NCBI GenBank assembly: GCA_015657535.1
Contig: JADHZB010000963.1
Coordinates: forward strand, 129,890-193,889
Direction of reading: 5' to 3'
DNA from: Nephromyces sp. MM_2019
Lineage: Eukaryota; Apicomplexa; Aconoidasida; Nephromycida
DNA: 64,000 nt
Part shown: piece after piece, positions 50,704 through 62,435 of the stretch
How the letters are laid out: every line of letters begins with the position of its first letter
Numbering within the stretch: position 1 is the first letter of the stretch
Position numbers and translations under genes: made by a program
The notes under the pieces: generated by a model
What the model was told of the DNA's origin: nothing
Seen by the model: only the letters and a program-made list of their open reading frames with translations
The model's database searches: none

Positions 50704-53700
50704 TCATTTATTGCGAAGCTCTCTTTGCTGCCCACCCACAAATTCCTCCAATTTCTGAACTTGTTTTTCCAGTATAATTACGCTTTTACTGTGAGACTCA
50801 ATGGCCTGAGAAAAAACAGAGGATTTAGTAGCAAAAAAATTTTGCCACTAGGAAAATAAGAAAAGGATATGCTACAACGCAGAGAAAACAGCTAGAAACC
50901 AAAAAACCCTCGAGCAATACTATAGATAATCGTAGAGTACTATATTGAAGATTTTTCAACGTATTCAGATTCTCTAGGAATTAGGTAAGAAGCTCAATCA
51001 TCAAAGGGGATAAATTTTCAAAAAATAATTTTCTAGCCTGTATTTTCCAGAGTTTCAAAGAAAAAAATTCGTTATAGCAGTAACAACCAGCATACACAAT
51101 ATAAAGCCCCCCCTTCGTTCTTTTAAAAATAAAAAATAATGAGGACTGCAACAGAGAGAAGATCAGAGAGGATTGGAAGAAATTGAAAAAACGATAAAAT
51201 GACGAAAAAAAGCAAATTTTGTGGCTTTTTTCATTAGTTTATGGGAATTATGCCCTTTTTTGTAGTTTAAAGGCTTTGATTTTCAAACTGAAAAAAACCG
51301 ACCTTTCCAACCCCAAAAACCCCAATTTTCTCGAAGATCTAACGCCAAAAAATTCGCATCAACTTGCTCCACCCCCCCCCAAAACCCCCCTGGCTCTACT
51401 CATAAGGATATACAAAAGCTAATTTCCTTAAAATCACCTCTGCCTGCATCTTCAAAAGCTCAAATAAAGACTTCTCGCGCAAACTAGGATATACTATAGT
51501 AGGAGCCTCCATATTTAAGATGCTCTGGTTAGACGAACTCACAGTAGAATTAGACTGAGACATTGCGCAGAGTTGAGCATACAGTACTTTGATGATGTCC
51601 TGCCACTCATTCCAATCAAACTCGCTCTGCATATAAAAAGAGGAAAAAATCGAATCCAGAGAGCCCAATTATCTTCGAGACATGCGTGTGTGTGGGGGTT
51701 TTCTCTGAGTCTTTTGCGTGTGGGGAGGAAGTTTTCCACATTACAAATAAGCAAGAAATCACGTATCTTAAGAAACATCGCTAGAATTTGGGAAGAAAAA
51801 ATATTTCGCCTTAAATTGAGACCCCCATTTCCTGCTGTAGAAGGATTATGGAATCGTCCCAGGTGATGATTACTAAAAATGATATATAATGTTGAGATAT
51901 AGATTGGATAATTTCATGCTTCGATAGTAGACTGAAAAGAGTTTGGAATAACTAAAGGAGGAGTGATTTACTAAGAAAATACAGGGAAATTCCTAATAAA
52001 ATCAGCAGAACTTTACGGCACAACAGAAGACGATGAAGCATAAATTTCATACTTTTTTCTAGAAAAAACACCTCAAAAGAAGCAAATACCTCCAATTGCT
52101 GCAAAACCCGATTTGAAATGCTCCGATTTTGAAGGTTGATTTCGTAAGTCTCGCTGCACATACTAACTTCTTCAAGGAGCTTTACAATGCGCAACCATTG
52201 ATGAATCAACGAGCCATACTGCTTATTAACTCTTTCCAATTGCTGCTTCAATTGTAGAGCTACATGACGCAACGTGGCAGAATCGTTATTAAATTCATTC
52301 AAAGCATTCTGAAGTTTTTCATGGGCGTTGGTAGCCAAGTTTATCTGAAAATTTCAAAGGTATTGCAGGTATTATGAAATCATAAAGTAATAATCTTAAC
52401 GGATGGTAAAGTAAACTCAAATATTTGTGTGTATGTGCGTGTGTGCATGTGTGTGTGTGATTTCCACGCTTTCTCTTGTTAAAATCAGCATCTTTTTTCG
52501 ATTTATTTATATATTTTTAGACTCAGCGTGTGTGTCTCGAATGGACCTAATCATGTAAAGAGTGGGTAAAATGTTGAAAAACAATATATATGCAAGGTTG
52601 CAAACTGATGGTAGATGTACATACACTCACCAAAATGATAAAAGTGGGCCATACAGCAGCATTCACCCTGGAGTAGACATTTTTCTATGTAGCTATGTCA
52701 AAATTGGGTATAACCTGATATCTTTAGAACGCAATGAAAAAAGTGACTTACCCTTTGCTTAAGACCCCCAACTCCTCGTATAGGTACTATAGTGGAGCTG
52801 AAATTGCAAATTACGTAGATTTTTAAAGGCTATTCACAAGCACAGTACGAAAAGAATTGAGGAAAATGATAATGAAAAAAATCTTCCAATTTTCTCTTGA
52901 AGTTATCATTTTTAAGGATTTTTCTCGCAAAAAATAAAAATATTTTTAATTCTAATCATAGCAATATCATAAATTAGATTTTTTTCTGTGTTTTCTGTAT
53001 GTTTTCCCGCACTATCCCGTATCATTCCCCTAAAAGTAACAAACATCCAATGCTAGGAAACCAAAATAAAAAATAAGCAAATTCATGCTACTGACTGAGC
53101 TTTTGAAGAGAAAAAAAGCCTTCTAACACGCAAAATTCACACCAATAACTCAGCCTGCCAAGGTTGTACTGAAATTTCTTCCCTTGCGGGACACTTTAAA
53201 CACAAACCGACGCTCAAAATATGCATTTCGATATTCTAAATGATGCAAAAATGGCTGGAAAAAGTGCTTACAGCTTTCTGTCTGGAAACTTTTCAATACA
53301 ACGCTTCAACTTATTCATTAGATCCGGAGACTCCTCCTTTCCGCTGGTAAGATGGAAATACAACTGCTCCGGGTCACTATTCATCCAATTGCAATCCATT
53401 CCTGCGTTTACATCGTAGGTAAAACCCATCGTATTAGTATCATCATCAGAAAGGTATTTCTTTATATGCTCCTTCCTGATGTGAATTCTCTCGAGATACT
53501 TTTCCTGGCGAAGTTTTAGACGGGCCAGCTGAATATCTGGCATGAAGAAGATGAAAAGGGAAAAAAAAATTGGAAATTTCTTGCTGTGTTTCTGGCTACA
53601 GGGCAATAAGAGAAATTTATTCCTGGGAAAAAAATAATAACAAAACTGTGGTTTTTTGGGCATCCTGAAGTATAAGTAATCATAATGATTTGGTTTAGTA

Positions 53701-54646
53701 ACTCAAGCAGCTTCTAATTACTCTAAGAAACCACTCTTTGTATCATAGTGCAAGAAATAAGCATTCGCGCACAAAACGGTTGGAAAAATGGTAAAAGACT
53801 TTGGAAACAGCCATGAAAGAATTGATTTGGATGACATAAAAAAATGCTATTAACTAAAGAAGAAATAATTTCATTCAAATACGATTTGGAATTGCACCGG
53901 CCTTATATGCGTGTTTTGAGTCTTTAAATGGCAATGGAGCGAAGAAAAACTTTAGAGATTAGGTGCGCAGCCAGAATGTGTGCGACGCGCAATATTACAA
54001 GACCAGAAGAATGAAAAGCATGGAAGGCACAACTCTTTTAAACGGATTTTTCTCTTTAAAACATCAAGTTTCGGTTTTTTTATTGCAGAAAAATGGGATT
54101 TACTTTGGAAATATCATTCCAAAAACAAAATGATTGTATTCAACACTTTTGGGATATACATTAGCATCCAATAGCACAAAAAAAAACAAGTTCATCAAGT
54201 GTATATAAAAGCTAAAGTAGCTGAACAGGCAGTTGATTAAACCAAAAAAAATTGTATCAAGTATATATACAGTCGAAAGAAGCTCAACTCCCATCTTCTT
54301 ATCCCCATCAACACCCCCCCAGATACTCCCAAGCATTTGAAACTTTCGCCGCAAAGAAAGATCGCTCATTTACCTCTACTAATCATCATGATTTTATAAG
54401 ATTTCACATCTCATCAACTCGGTCAAAAATATCAAAGCTGATCAAAAATTACAGCACATTGTGACAGGCGTTTGAAGAAGCAATTCAGGATAACCTAAAA
54501 GTTCAGGTTTAATATCAAAAATGAAACTCTTAAAAGATAAACTAAGGAGCCTCATTCATATTCTTACTGCCACTTGCATCCATCTGAGAGGGGGGATCTC
54601 CAATCAGATTTCCTTGGCTTGGAATACTTTGCTTTCCAAAGAACAT
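50704..54646 (-). CDS. NUP54: Nucleoporin Nup54, short form with almost no FG region
   Basis: Six exons in transcription order: 54646-54568 (ATG), 53536-53272, 52797-52752, 52344-52090, 51626-51438 and 50805-50704 (TGA). All phases agree, giving 311 aa. Nup54 is part of the central Nup62-Nup58-Nup54 channel complex of the nuclear pore. The helical region starts with RLKLRQEKYLERIHIRKEHI; the hallmark block reads STIVPIRGVGGLKQRI, matching the VPV..GF.DL..R of the family, followed by coiled coils (HEKLQNALNEF, LKQQLERVNKQYGSLIHQW) and a final LFELLKMQAEAIESHSKSVI helix. The N-terminus has only one FG (MFFGKQS), where most family members carry a long FG-repeat domain. The 46-base exon 3 carries the hallmark and is flanked by strong sites (ttgcaatttcag, gtaagt). 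Further 5' exons with FG repeats were looked for and not seen. Confidence 0.8.
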
Positions 54647-55111
54647 TATGAAATCTGCGTATTTTCCTTTTTACTAGCAACCATTTGGAATAGGGTTGGA
54701 GTGAAGTAGGAGGGAATTTATAGAAAAAGTATAATGTGAAGGTGAGGAGGAGGGAATCTCCTGTAAACTATATAGGTAGAGCGGGTAGGAAGCAAACTTT
54801 TTTCTATATATGTCTTTTTGCACAGCATCTGCTCGAAAAGAAGGGGAAAATTTTAGTTTTTGACTAGCTCTTGCAAGCAGCTTAAGGCGGGAAATTCTGT
54901 TCTCGGTGTCTGCATCCTGGGAGATACTATAAAGCTGTCTAATGCTTTCCTCTAAGAAACCTAATCATTTTGGTCGTCTTCATTTTTGCTCTACTGAAAA
55001 TACATCTATTTGTGTTCTGACTAATCGAGCGACAAAGCCTTCTCTTTTCGCTCAGTATACGAAGCATAAATGCCGCGGGTTAGCAGGGGTTGAACCAAGA
55101 CAGGCAGAAGA

Positions 55112-57101
55112 ATGGCTGAAGAGCAATTATTAGCATTGAAAATATACGTTTGGCAAACTAGTAAGATATGAAAAACATGTTGTCTAGGTTAAACTAGGTG
55201 GCAGTGAAGCTCGAGTGTCGTACACACACGCCGTTAACCTATCTGAAGTGTAGCACAAACCCTACTAACTTCAATAGCGGCGAAGCTATAATGTAGCACG
55301 CATTTTTGGTAAACTACACACTAAATTTGGGCGAAAAAAAGTGTTTTCACTCAAAATTGCTCGCATAGAGGCATTTTCAGATAAAACAGAGTCTGTTTCA
55401 TTGCTCCAACAAGTTGTGTGTGTGCCCCTTGATCCGTCTTTTTTAAATTACTCTTGTATAGGACAATCTTACATACATAAAAACCAGTGGAAAAAATTGC
55501 GTCACTACCTTAGAGCCAAATTTGGCTTTCTTTTTGCGCATAAAATGGTTTGAATAGATGATTTTACGCATAAAAAAACATTTTTTAAACGTAAAATCCC
55601 AGTTATTTCTTATCAACTTACCTTTACCAATAAATCACCAAAAACCTGGATTTCTATGCGTATTTTCCCTCTCTGCATTTGAAGGCTTGATTCAAGTTAA
55701 GTGCTACTTACTAGAGAAGACACTGGGCTCTGCTCTTTGATGTTTCTTTGGAATAAAACCTAGAGATTTTCATTAAACTAGTTTAAAAACCTGCATAATG
55801 TAAACTTTGTAAACTAGTCTCTAGTGTCTATATATTTGTATATCTAGTAATAGCGCATTGCTTGATCTTAAAAACTTCTTGCAGAGTGTTGAACACACAC
55901 TAAAAAATTGCAACTGAGCTAAAGGTATATCCCGTAGTTGAAATCACTAGTTAAACGTGAACAGATGCAAAACAATGTATTTAACCAAAGAAGATATTTA
56001 TAGGTGTCTTCTATTCTACCCTTTCAAAGGTTAAAGGTTTTTCTATAGTTGCTAAATACACACGCCAGCATTCCCCATAAAAGATTTGATTTTCTGGCTT
56101 TTACACACATTTTTGATTCACCTGTGATAAGATCTAGATGCCTAGATAAACGATGTATTGATGAAGTCAAATTTTTGACTTTTGAAGTTCTATTAACTTT
56201 TGTATGCTACGCGAGCTGCACGCTCTTGTTTCTAAGGCTTTTGGTTGTTTATTTCAATCTCCAACAGAGTCTCTTCGCGTATTTACACCCAAAGAAGAAG
56301 GTAGGAAACTTAAAAGAATTAGTAAGTTGTACTAGGGTACGTGAGTGCGTGAGTGAGTGGGTTAAATCAATAGATGTAGACGCTAGCTATAGCCGCTGTT
56401 GTAGCTACGGGTAGTGTCTGCAGACGTGCTTACTCTAGCTGATTTGGTTGTATACTGCAGAGTCTAGTGTAAGGTAGGAAGTTTCGCTGCTTGGACTAGC
56501 CATAAGAACCGGTAATAAACGAAAAGATTAATCAAACAGTTGCATCTTGCTTATTAAGCAGCCTTTATAAATGAAAGAATAACAAAAAATGATATTATTA
56601 ATCATGAATTAAAACATTCTTATCAAGGAAAGAATGTAAATTATTCTGTAGCTAATCCATCCATGCTGCATCTCATATGCTTGCAAAACACGAGTCTCTC
56701 CAGAGTTTCACTATACGAGGAATTGCACCCTTAACCCCTAGCCCTTTTCAGTTACAGAGGCTGAAATAAAGGCGCAAAAAGGCAACATAGAAGATGCTTT
56801 ACAAGCTTTAAGAGCTGCTATTGAAAGTGGGATTCGAGGTATCCCTTTACCCTATGCAATCACTAGTCTCAAGCCATATAATGAGCATCAACAGTATCTT
56901 AAGCTAATAATGCTAAAAGGGCTTCGCGTGCACCTCAGACACACAGATTGTAGACTGCATCGCATATGCATTCGTGATCTTTACACTCCGTTCTCAAGCT
57001 GCACTAATCACATAAGCATGCAACCAGCTATAATTCCTCTACAATATCAAGCTCGAAGGATTTATACAAGGACTGGAGCACTGGACGGTGAAAGATATTA
57101 A
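55112..57101 (+). CDS. Small helical protein of unknown function, 3 exons, 150 aa
   Basis: Exons 55112-55160 (ATG, MAEEQLLALKIYVWQT), 56268-56321 (SLRVFTPKEEGRKLKRI) and 56752-57101 (TAA) join in phase 1 at both junctions with good sites (gtaaga, gtaagt, cccttttcag). The third exon opens with TEAEIKAQKGNIEDALQALR, an amphipathic helix pair of the sort seen in TPR or MIT domains, but too short to assign. The gene diverges from Nup54 (465 bases between the two start codons) and converges on a minus-strand gene. Its last 63 bases overlap that gene's last exon, so one of the two 3' ends may be wrong. Function not recognised. Confidence 0.5.
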
Positions 57102-57449
57102 AGCTTTCCAATGTGATTGACTAAAAATTTGCTTTAAAGCTGAAAGAAGGCATTGGGTGCTCAATTCAATGGCGTTTTTCACCATCAGAACACTGAAAGT
57201 TGACAAAAAAACCATTTTTTTTAACACATGAAATGCTCCGACATACACGCGTGAAATGCCCCAACACACACTCATGAAATTCGCAAACACACACACGTTC
57301 ATTGCCACGCTCCCAAGGAGTATCATCCCCATATATCCCCGACAGAACGTGTGGGATGCGCTTTTGAAGTTCAGCGTCCCTCTCATCCGCGCGTCATATT
57401 GAAAAACTCTCTTCGTCAAAAGATAGGTGAGAAGCTCATTTTCAGCCAT
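57039..57449 (-). pseudogene. Unknown small gene with a one-base frameshift near 57390
   Basis: From ATG at 57449 the minus strand reads MAENELLTYLLTKRVFQYDA, and then the coding signal jumps one frame at a CGCG run (about 57387-57393) into ADERDAELQKRIPHVLSGIY and GDDTPWERGNE. After a donor inside a GTGTGTGTG run and a strong acceptor (tcaactttcag, near 57194), a last exon reads VLMVKNAIELSTQCLLSALK to a TAG at 57039. Stitching across the shift reads as continuous protein, so this is either a disabled gene, a recent one-base deletion, or an assembly error. An in-frame TAA lies just upstream of the ATG, supporting it as a separate start. I do not recognise the family. Confidence 0.4.
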
Positions 57450-57539
57450 AATTTATTGCACGCAAAAAGAAGCAAAAACTTTTCGAAAAAAGCCATCAAA
57501 TGAAACGAATAAAGAGCTTTTTGAGAGGCTAAAAAAGGC

Positions 57540-58796
57540 CTAACAATTGCTTGAGGATGCTGCCCCTTTTAAGGCTATCAAATTCTCCTCATATACGCGA
57601 CTCATTGAGTATGTATTGTGTGTCAAGAGCCAGCTGGCGGGGGGAAACTGAAGTTGAGTCTCGGCAGCTCTTTGGAGGTGCAAAAGAAGAGTGTGTGTGG
57701 AGTAGGCCCTAGGTTGATTTATCATTGCTATTAGGCGGGACATCAAAGGCAGTAGTGAAAAAGTATATGCTGTAATATTTGAAGAGAGTAACCTCACATC
57801 AGGCTGCTGGCGTGCATGAACTGTATAATAACGGAGTTGCTAGTCCTTCATAGTGGTCCGCACACCAAAAAACGAACACACCAACACACAGACAGAAAAA
57901 GGCACGCACACATAGGCACGGACAGGCATCGGCAGGCTAGGGCAGGTTCGGGAAGGCACACGCAGGGACACAAAGACACGCGAACACACATCAACATACA
58001 CCCACACATACCAACCGACACACACGAACAAACACCCAAACAGACACACACAACAATACACCAGCGCAAACCAACCCACACATACTAGCACAGACACACA
58101 TTAACACACACACCAACACAAACACACTAACACAGACACACACCCACCAACTACTCTGAATCAAAAACAAAAAAACACCAAAAAGAACCGTATTAAATCT
58201 CCCTCCCTGAAATATACGTACACTCTGCAAAATCTCTAAGTATCCAACAGTTTAACTGAACCAAGCGCTCGTAGCAAAACATCTCAAAACGGAATTTTCT
58301 CGGTAAACCCCTCACACTCGACCAAATATAAGCACCTCCTTTAGCAGCACAATGCCAAAAAAGTTCTCAAACTTTAGCTTCTCTTTCCTGATGCAATGGT
58401 CGTGACAAATTCCTCATTTTTTACTCTTTTAAAAGTTGAAAATTATCAGAAAAGCAAAACATCATTTCCTCTTCTCTTTAAAAAAATACATTTTTCGACA
58501 ATTCTGACATTGTAAAAAACTTGTTGAATCTTTGATTTTTATTAAGAATCGCATAGGATTTATCGCTATTCGCCGTGTATTCATACATCGAAGCTCATTC
58601 CTGACACACACACACCAGGAATTGCGAGTAAATCCCCAAAAAGCAAAGAAAATATGCTTTGCCTGCCTGAGATTTTAATGCGTGCTTTCAACATGTTTGG
58701 GGAAGTTTCCTGAGCAGCAAACCTCGTGGCCCAAACAGCTTTAAAGGAGCTGCTAAAGGCAACGCTTTTTATAACAACCGAGTAGTTCAAAAGCAT
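57540..58796 (-). CDS. Unknown protein of 184 aa, 3 exons
   Basis: Exons 58796-58612 (ATG, MLLNYSVVIKSVAFSSSFKA), 58310-58222 (FRFEMFCYERLVQLNCWILR) and 57820-57540 (TAG; HARQQPDVRLLSSNITAYTF, LLLHLQRAAETQLQF). Phases agree (2, then 1). The first donor sits in a GTGTGTGTG run, so it could shift by two bases. The protein is helix-rich, with Leu, Ser and Arg prominent, and a basic, Ser-rich N-terminus that could be an organelle signal. It lies about 150 bases downstream of the DUF2009 gene and 90 bases upstream of the next minus-strand start, so these could be pieces of a longer transcript. Not recognised. Confidence 0.45.
57860..58150. repeat. CA-rich low-complexity tract
   Basis: About 290 bases of interrupted ACAC with CAGG and GGCA variants fill the second intron of the 184-aa gene. 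Long open frames on both strands (Thr/His/Arg-rich on plus, Val/Cys-rich on minus) are artefacts of this bias. Confidence 0.85.
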
Positions 58797-58947
58797 CTTC
58801 GAACTACTACTCAACCCCTAACATAGAGGTCTTCATTAAAAAAAAGAGCTTATGATGCCAAGTTTGGGTTGTGTGTTTCTTCCTTTACAAGCAAACACAC
58901 ACACGCCTCCACAAGTTCATAAATGGATATATGCATGCAGAAACGCG

Positions 58948-60805
58948 TCAAAACTTCCCATCAAAGCCACAAAATCCAGTTAACAAGAAAATAGGAAAGT
59001 ATGGCTTCTTTTCGATGTTGTTACACCAGTTCCAAGCAGATGTCAGGCGACCATCAATACAAGACCCAGCATCCATGTAGTTCTCAGCACCACTCCCATC
59101 GAAAGCATGGCGAAAAAAATCGCAGAGGATCATTTTTCTGAAGGCGAAACAAAGGCGATATACACAAAAGATGAAAAAGGCAGAAAAATGCCACAAAAAT
59201 AAACGGGAGTGTGTGTATGTGTGCTCATCATGGAAGAAGTGGGGTCTATATGCCGTTTTCTGCACGCAAGAGCTGCGTAAAAACGGCGAAAATCGTATAT
59301 TTTCAAGTTAAGGAAAGAACCCTGTGGTTGAAGCGCAAAAAACAAAGAAAGAACATCTTCACTAGAAGTTGTAGAGGCTACATTGTAACTCTTTGGAGCA
59401 TGAAGTCTAAGCCTCTCTACAGGACGCAATTACATTGAAGAGGCAGCTTCTTAAAGGGGGAGAGGAAGTGCCTTTTCACTTTAGTTGCAGTGGCCAGCTT
59501 CGCACAACCAAGCTTGTGGAAACTCTCAAAAGCACACACACACACACACGGAGTAAAAATAAACACACGCCATCTTGCTGCTTTCTCAGGTGTTAAATGA
59601 GGTGATAGGAAGAAACAGGCGTTTGATTGCTAGGGATAGCGTACATATCATATACCTGCGAGTCGCCTACATATCATATACCTGCGAGTCGCCTACATAT
59701 CATATACCTGCGAGTCGCCTACATATCATATACCTGCTAAGCATATATGATAGCTTGCGTTAAATCCAAAATCTTTGTAACCCAAAAAAACTACCCTTCT
59801 TTACAGGAGTAAGATAAAGAGTACTCAGCATCTACTATTAAGCGAAAAAACCAGCGTGAATCATGCTTATACAACACACAGCGAAGCAATACCAATACCA
59901 TCTCTACAATATAACTTCTATGAAAGAGATTCTCAAAAAAATAGTGAGGCATAAAGAAAGCTTCCAACCTAAGCAAAAGCCTTATTTGACTTCCATTAAG
60001 CTTTACCGGCTAAAAGCTGCTCAATTTACCGGCAGAGACTTTGGAAAACCAAATTTTCTTCCAACTTAAAGATGATGAGAAGGCTGAATACTCACTACAG
60101 CAAAACAACTTCCTAACAGGTTGTTTCATTACAAAAAAAGTAGCATTTGAGTGTGATATCAGCAACCTTGAAGATTCAAGAATATCGAGTTGCTTGAAAG
60201 TTAACTATTTGCTTATTGACGATGCTGCTGCTGTGTGATAATCCTCAAAAAATTGATATTTTTTGGACATTTTTTTCCCTCCTCTAACAGAAAATCCACT
60301 GCAAATTTCACTTGTCAAAACAGTTTGCAATTCTTCACAATTTGGGTGATAATCTACAAAACTAGTCGTATACTGGAGTAGGAGAGAGGCTGTTATAAAA
60401 AACTGCTTACATAGTATATTTTAATCTAAAGCTTTAGGTAGAAAGTATACAGTGAAGATATGTTTTTATTTTTATAGCAAGAGGGTGCTACAAGGAGTTA
60501 ATCACCATAAAATCAGTTTCTCACACACACATAAGTTGCCATTAGAAAGAGCTACTCACTGAGATCCGCTCCTCACATACACAAGCTGCTCTTAGAAAGA
60601 GCTAATCATCAAACCATTAGTTTCTCACACACACACACACAAGTTGCTGCTACAAAAACCTACTCACCAAGACCCGCTCCTCACACACAACTCAATTTTC
60701 ATGGGATTTTCCCAAAAGCTGCTTCTTGCACCAAAAACAGCACCCTTTGCAGAAGTTTTCAACTTCTTCATCTCGCAGAAACTTACTAACCCCATACACT
60801 AAATG

Positions 60806-60839
<34 letters not shown>

Positions 60840-62333
60840 AGATCACAGCACTTCAAGCATTCCAACCGGTCAGTCTCTAGAACAAAACAGCTAAACTACG
60901 CACAAAAAAACCAAAATACAAAAGAATAAATCCTCAACTATTCGCTTCAAAAACACCGTTAAACTAGCAGAAATCTGCCTAAAACGTATACATTAAAAGG
61001 CTCTCTCGCAATAACCTTATATGATGAACTCCACCGAATTGCTTCTCAATGTAAGTCTGCATGGCAGGTGTGGAGTTTTTCAGCTCAGAAACTCGTTCTA
61101 AACAGGAGACTATTGGAGTCAAGATGCGTGGTACCTGCAAGGAATAGCTACTATTATATGATTGATTCATCTTTTCTTCAGGAAAAACTGACGATTGGCA
61201 AGTCTACACAGTAGAAAGGCAAGCAAAAGTGCGAAACTAGTGGATACTCCAACAAGTAGCTTTAAGAGAGAAAAACAGGGGAAGAAATTGCGAAAATTTG
61301 GAGAGAGAGAAGCACAGAGAGAGAGTGGTGCATGAGAACGTGAGTAGCAGCACAGCATGCCGAGTGAAGTACACTCGAGCTGTATTCGATATCAGATTTG
61401 AGCGTCTCAAAGGGGTAAACTATCAAAAAATTAACTGCTTTTCAAAAAAATAGCAACATGTGTGTGTGTGTGTGTGTGTGGGTGTGTGGGATAAGAATAT
61501 AAATCGAAATCCGCACGGAGCTTTGCAATCATTAATAGCATCGCATGGGGGCAGTGCAAAAACCTCACGCACCGGAATCACCAACCCCTCACACACACAA
61601 ATGCAATTCACCCAGATTCTAATAATTTTCTCATCAAAACACACACACAAAGCATAGTGCTAAACTAATTTCAAGCAACCTTAGCCAAACATCAAGTAAC
61701 TTCCTCCAATCCAAAGCCCAACTTACCAACCAACAAAACAACTATACAACACACACACATGCTTGAAATGATCACAAATTCTACCGTAAATACCTGTGTG
61801 TATTTATCAATAAACATTAAGGAGTTGGGTACATTATAATCTCCATGATGCATCACAGAAGATCCTACCCAACCTCCAACCTTGTGCTGTACGTGCATCA
61901 ATATCCGCTGCATAGATTGTTCAACTCTAGGAGCATCCTGCACCCTATGAACAGGCAGGTGAAAGTGAAATGAAGAGGCTGAGACGCGTGTGCGAAAAGT
62001 ACGGGAGCATCTGCTTCGCTGCGAATAGAGCTTCGTCAGCAGACAAAGCAGAAGTGGACACACAAAAGCGCGAATATTGGCACACACACGGGAATATAAA
62101 CATCAAGAATAGGAATACACACACACTCAAAAGGCTCATACTACTCATTAGAAACGACAGAGGGTGAGGGGAAAAGCACACACACACACACAAACACACA
62201 CACACTCAAAAGGCTCATACTACTCATTAGAAACGACAGAGGGTGAGGGGAAAAGCACACACACACACAAACACACACACACTCAAAAGGCTCATACTAC
62301 TCATTAGAAACGACAGAGGGTGAGGGGAAAAGC

Positions 62334-62365
<32 letters not shown>

Positions 62366-62401
62366 TCAAAAGGCTCATAATCATTAGAAATGACAGAACA
62401 G

Positions 62402-62435
<34 letters not shown>

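Noticed and set aside
57816..58230. Thr/His-rich and Val/Cys-rich long open frames
   Set aside because: They lie over CA-rich low-complexity DNA and are open on both strands because of base bias.
59643..59742. CRISPR-like repeats
   Set aside because: Direct tandem copies without spacers in a eukaryotic intron; not a CRISPR array.
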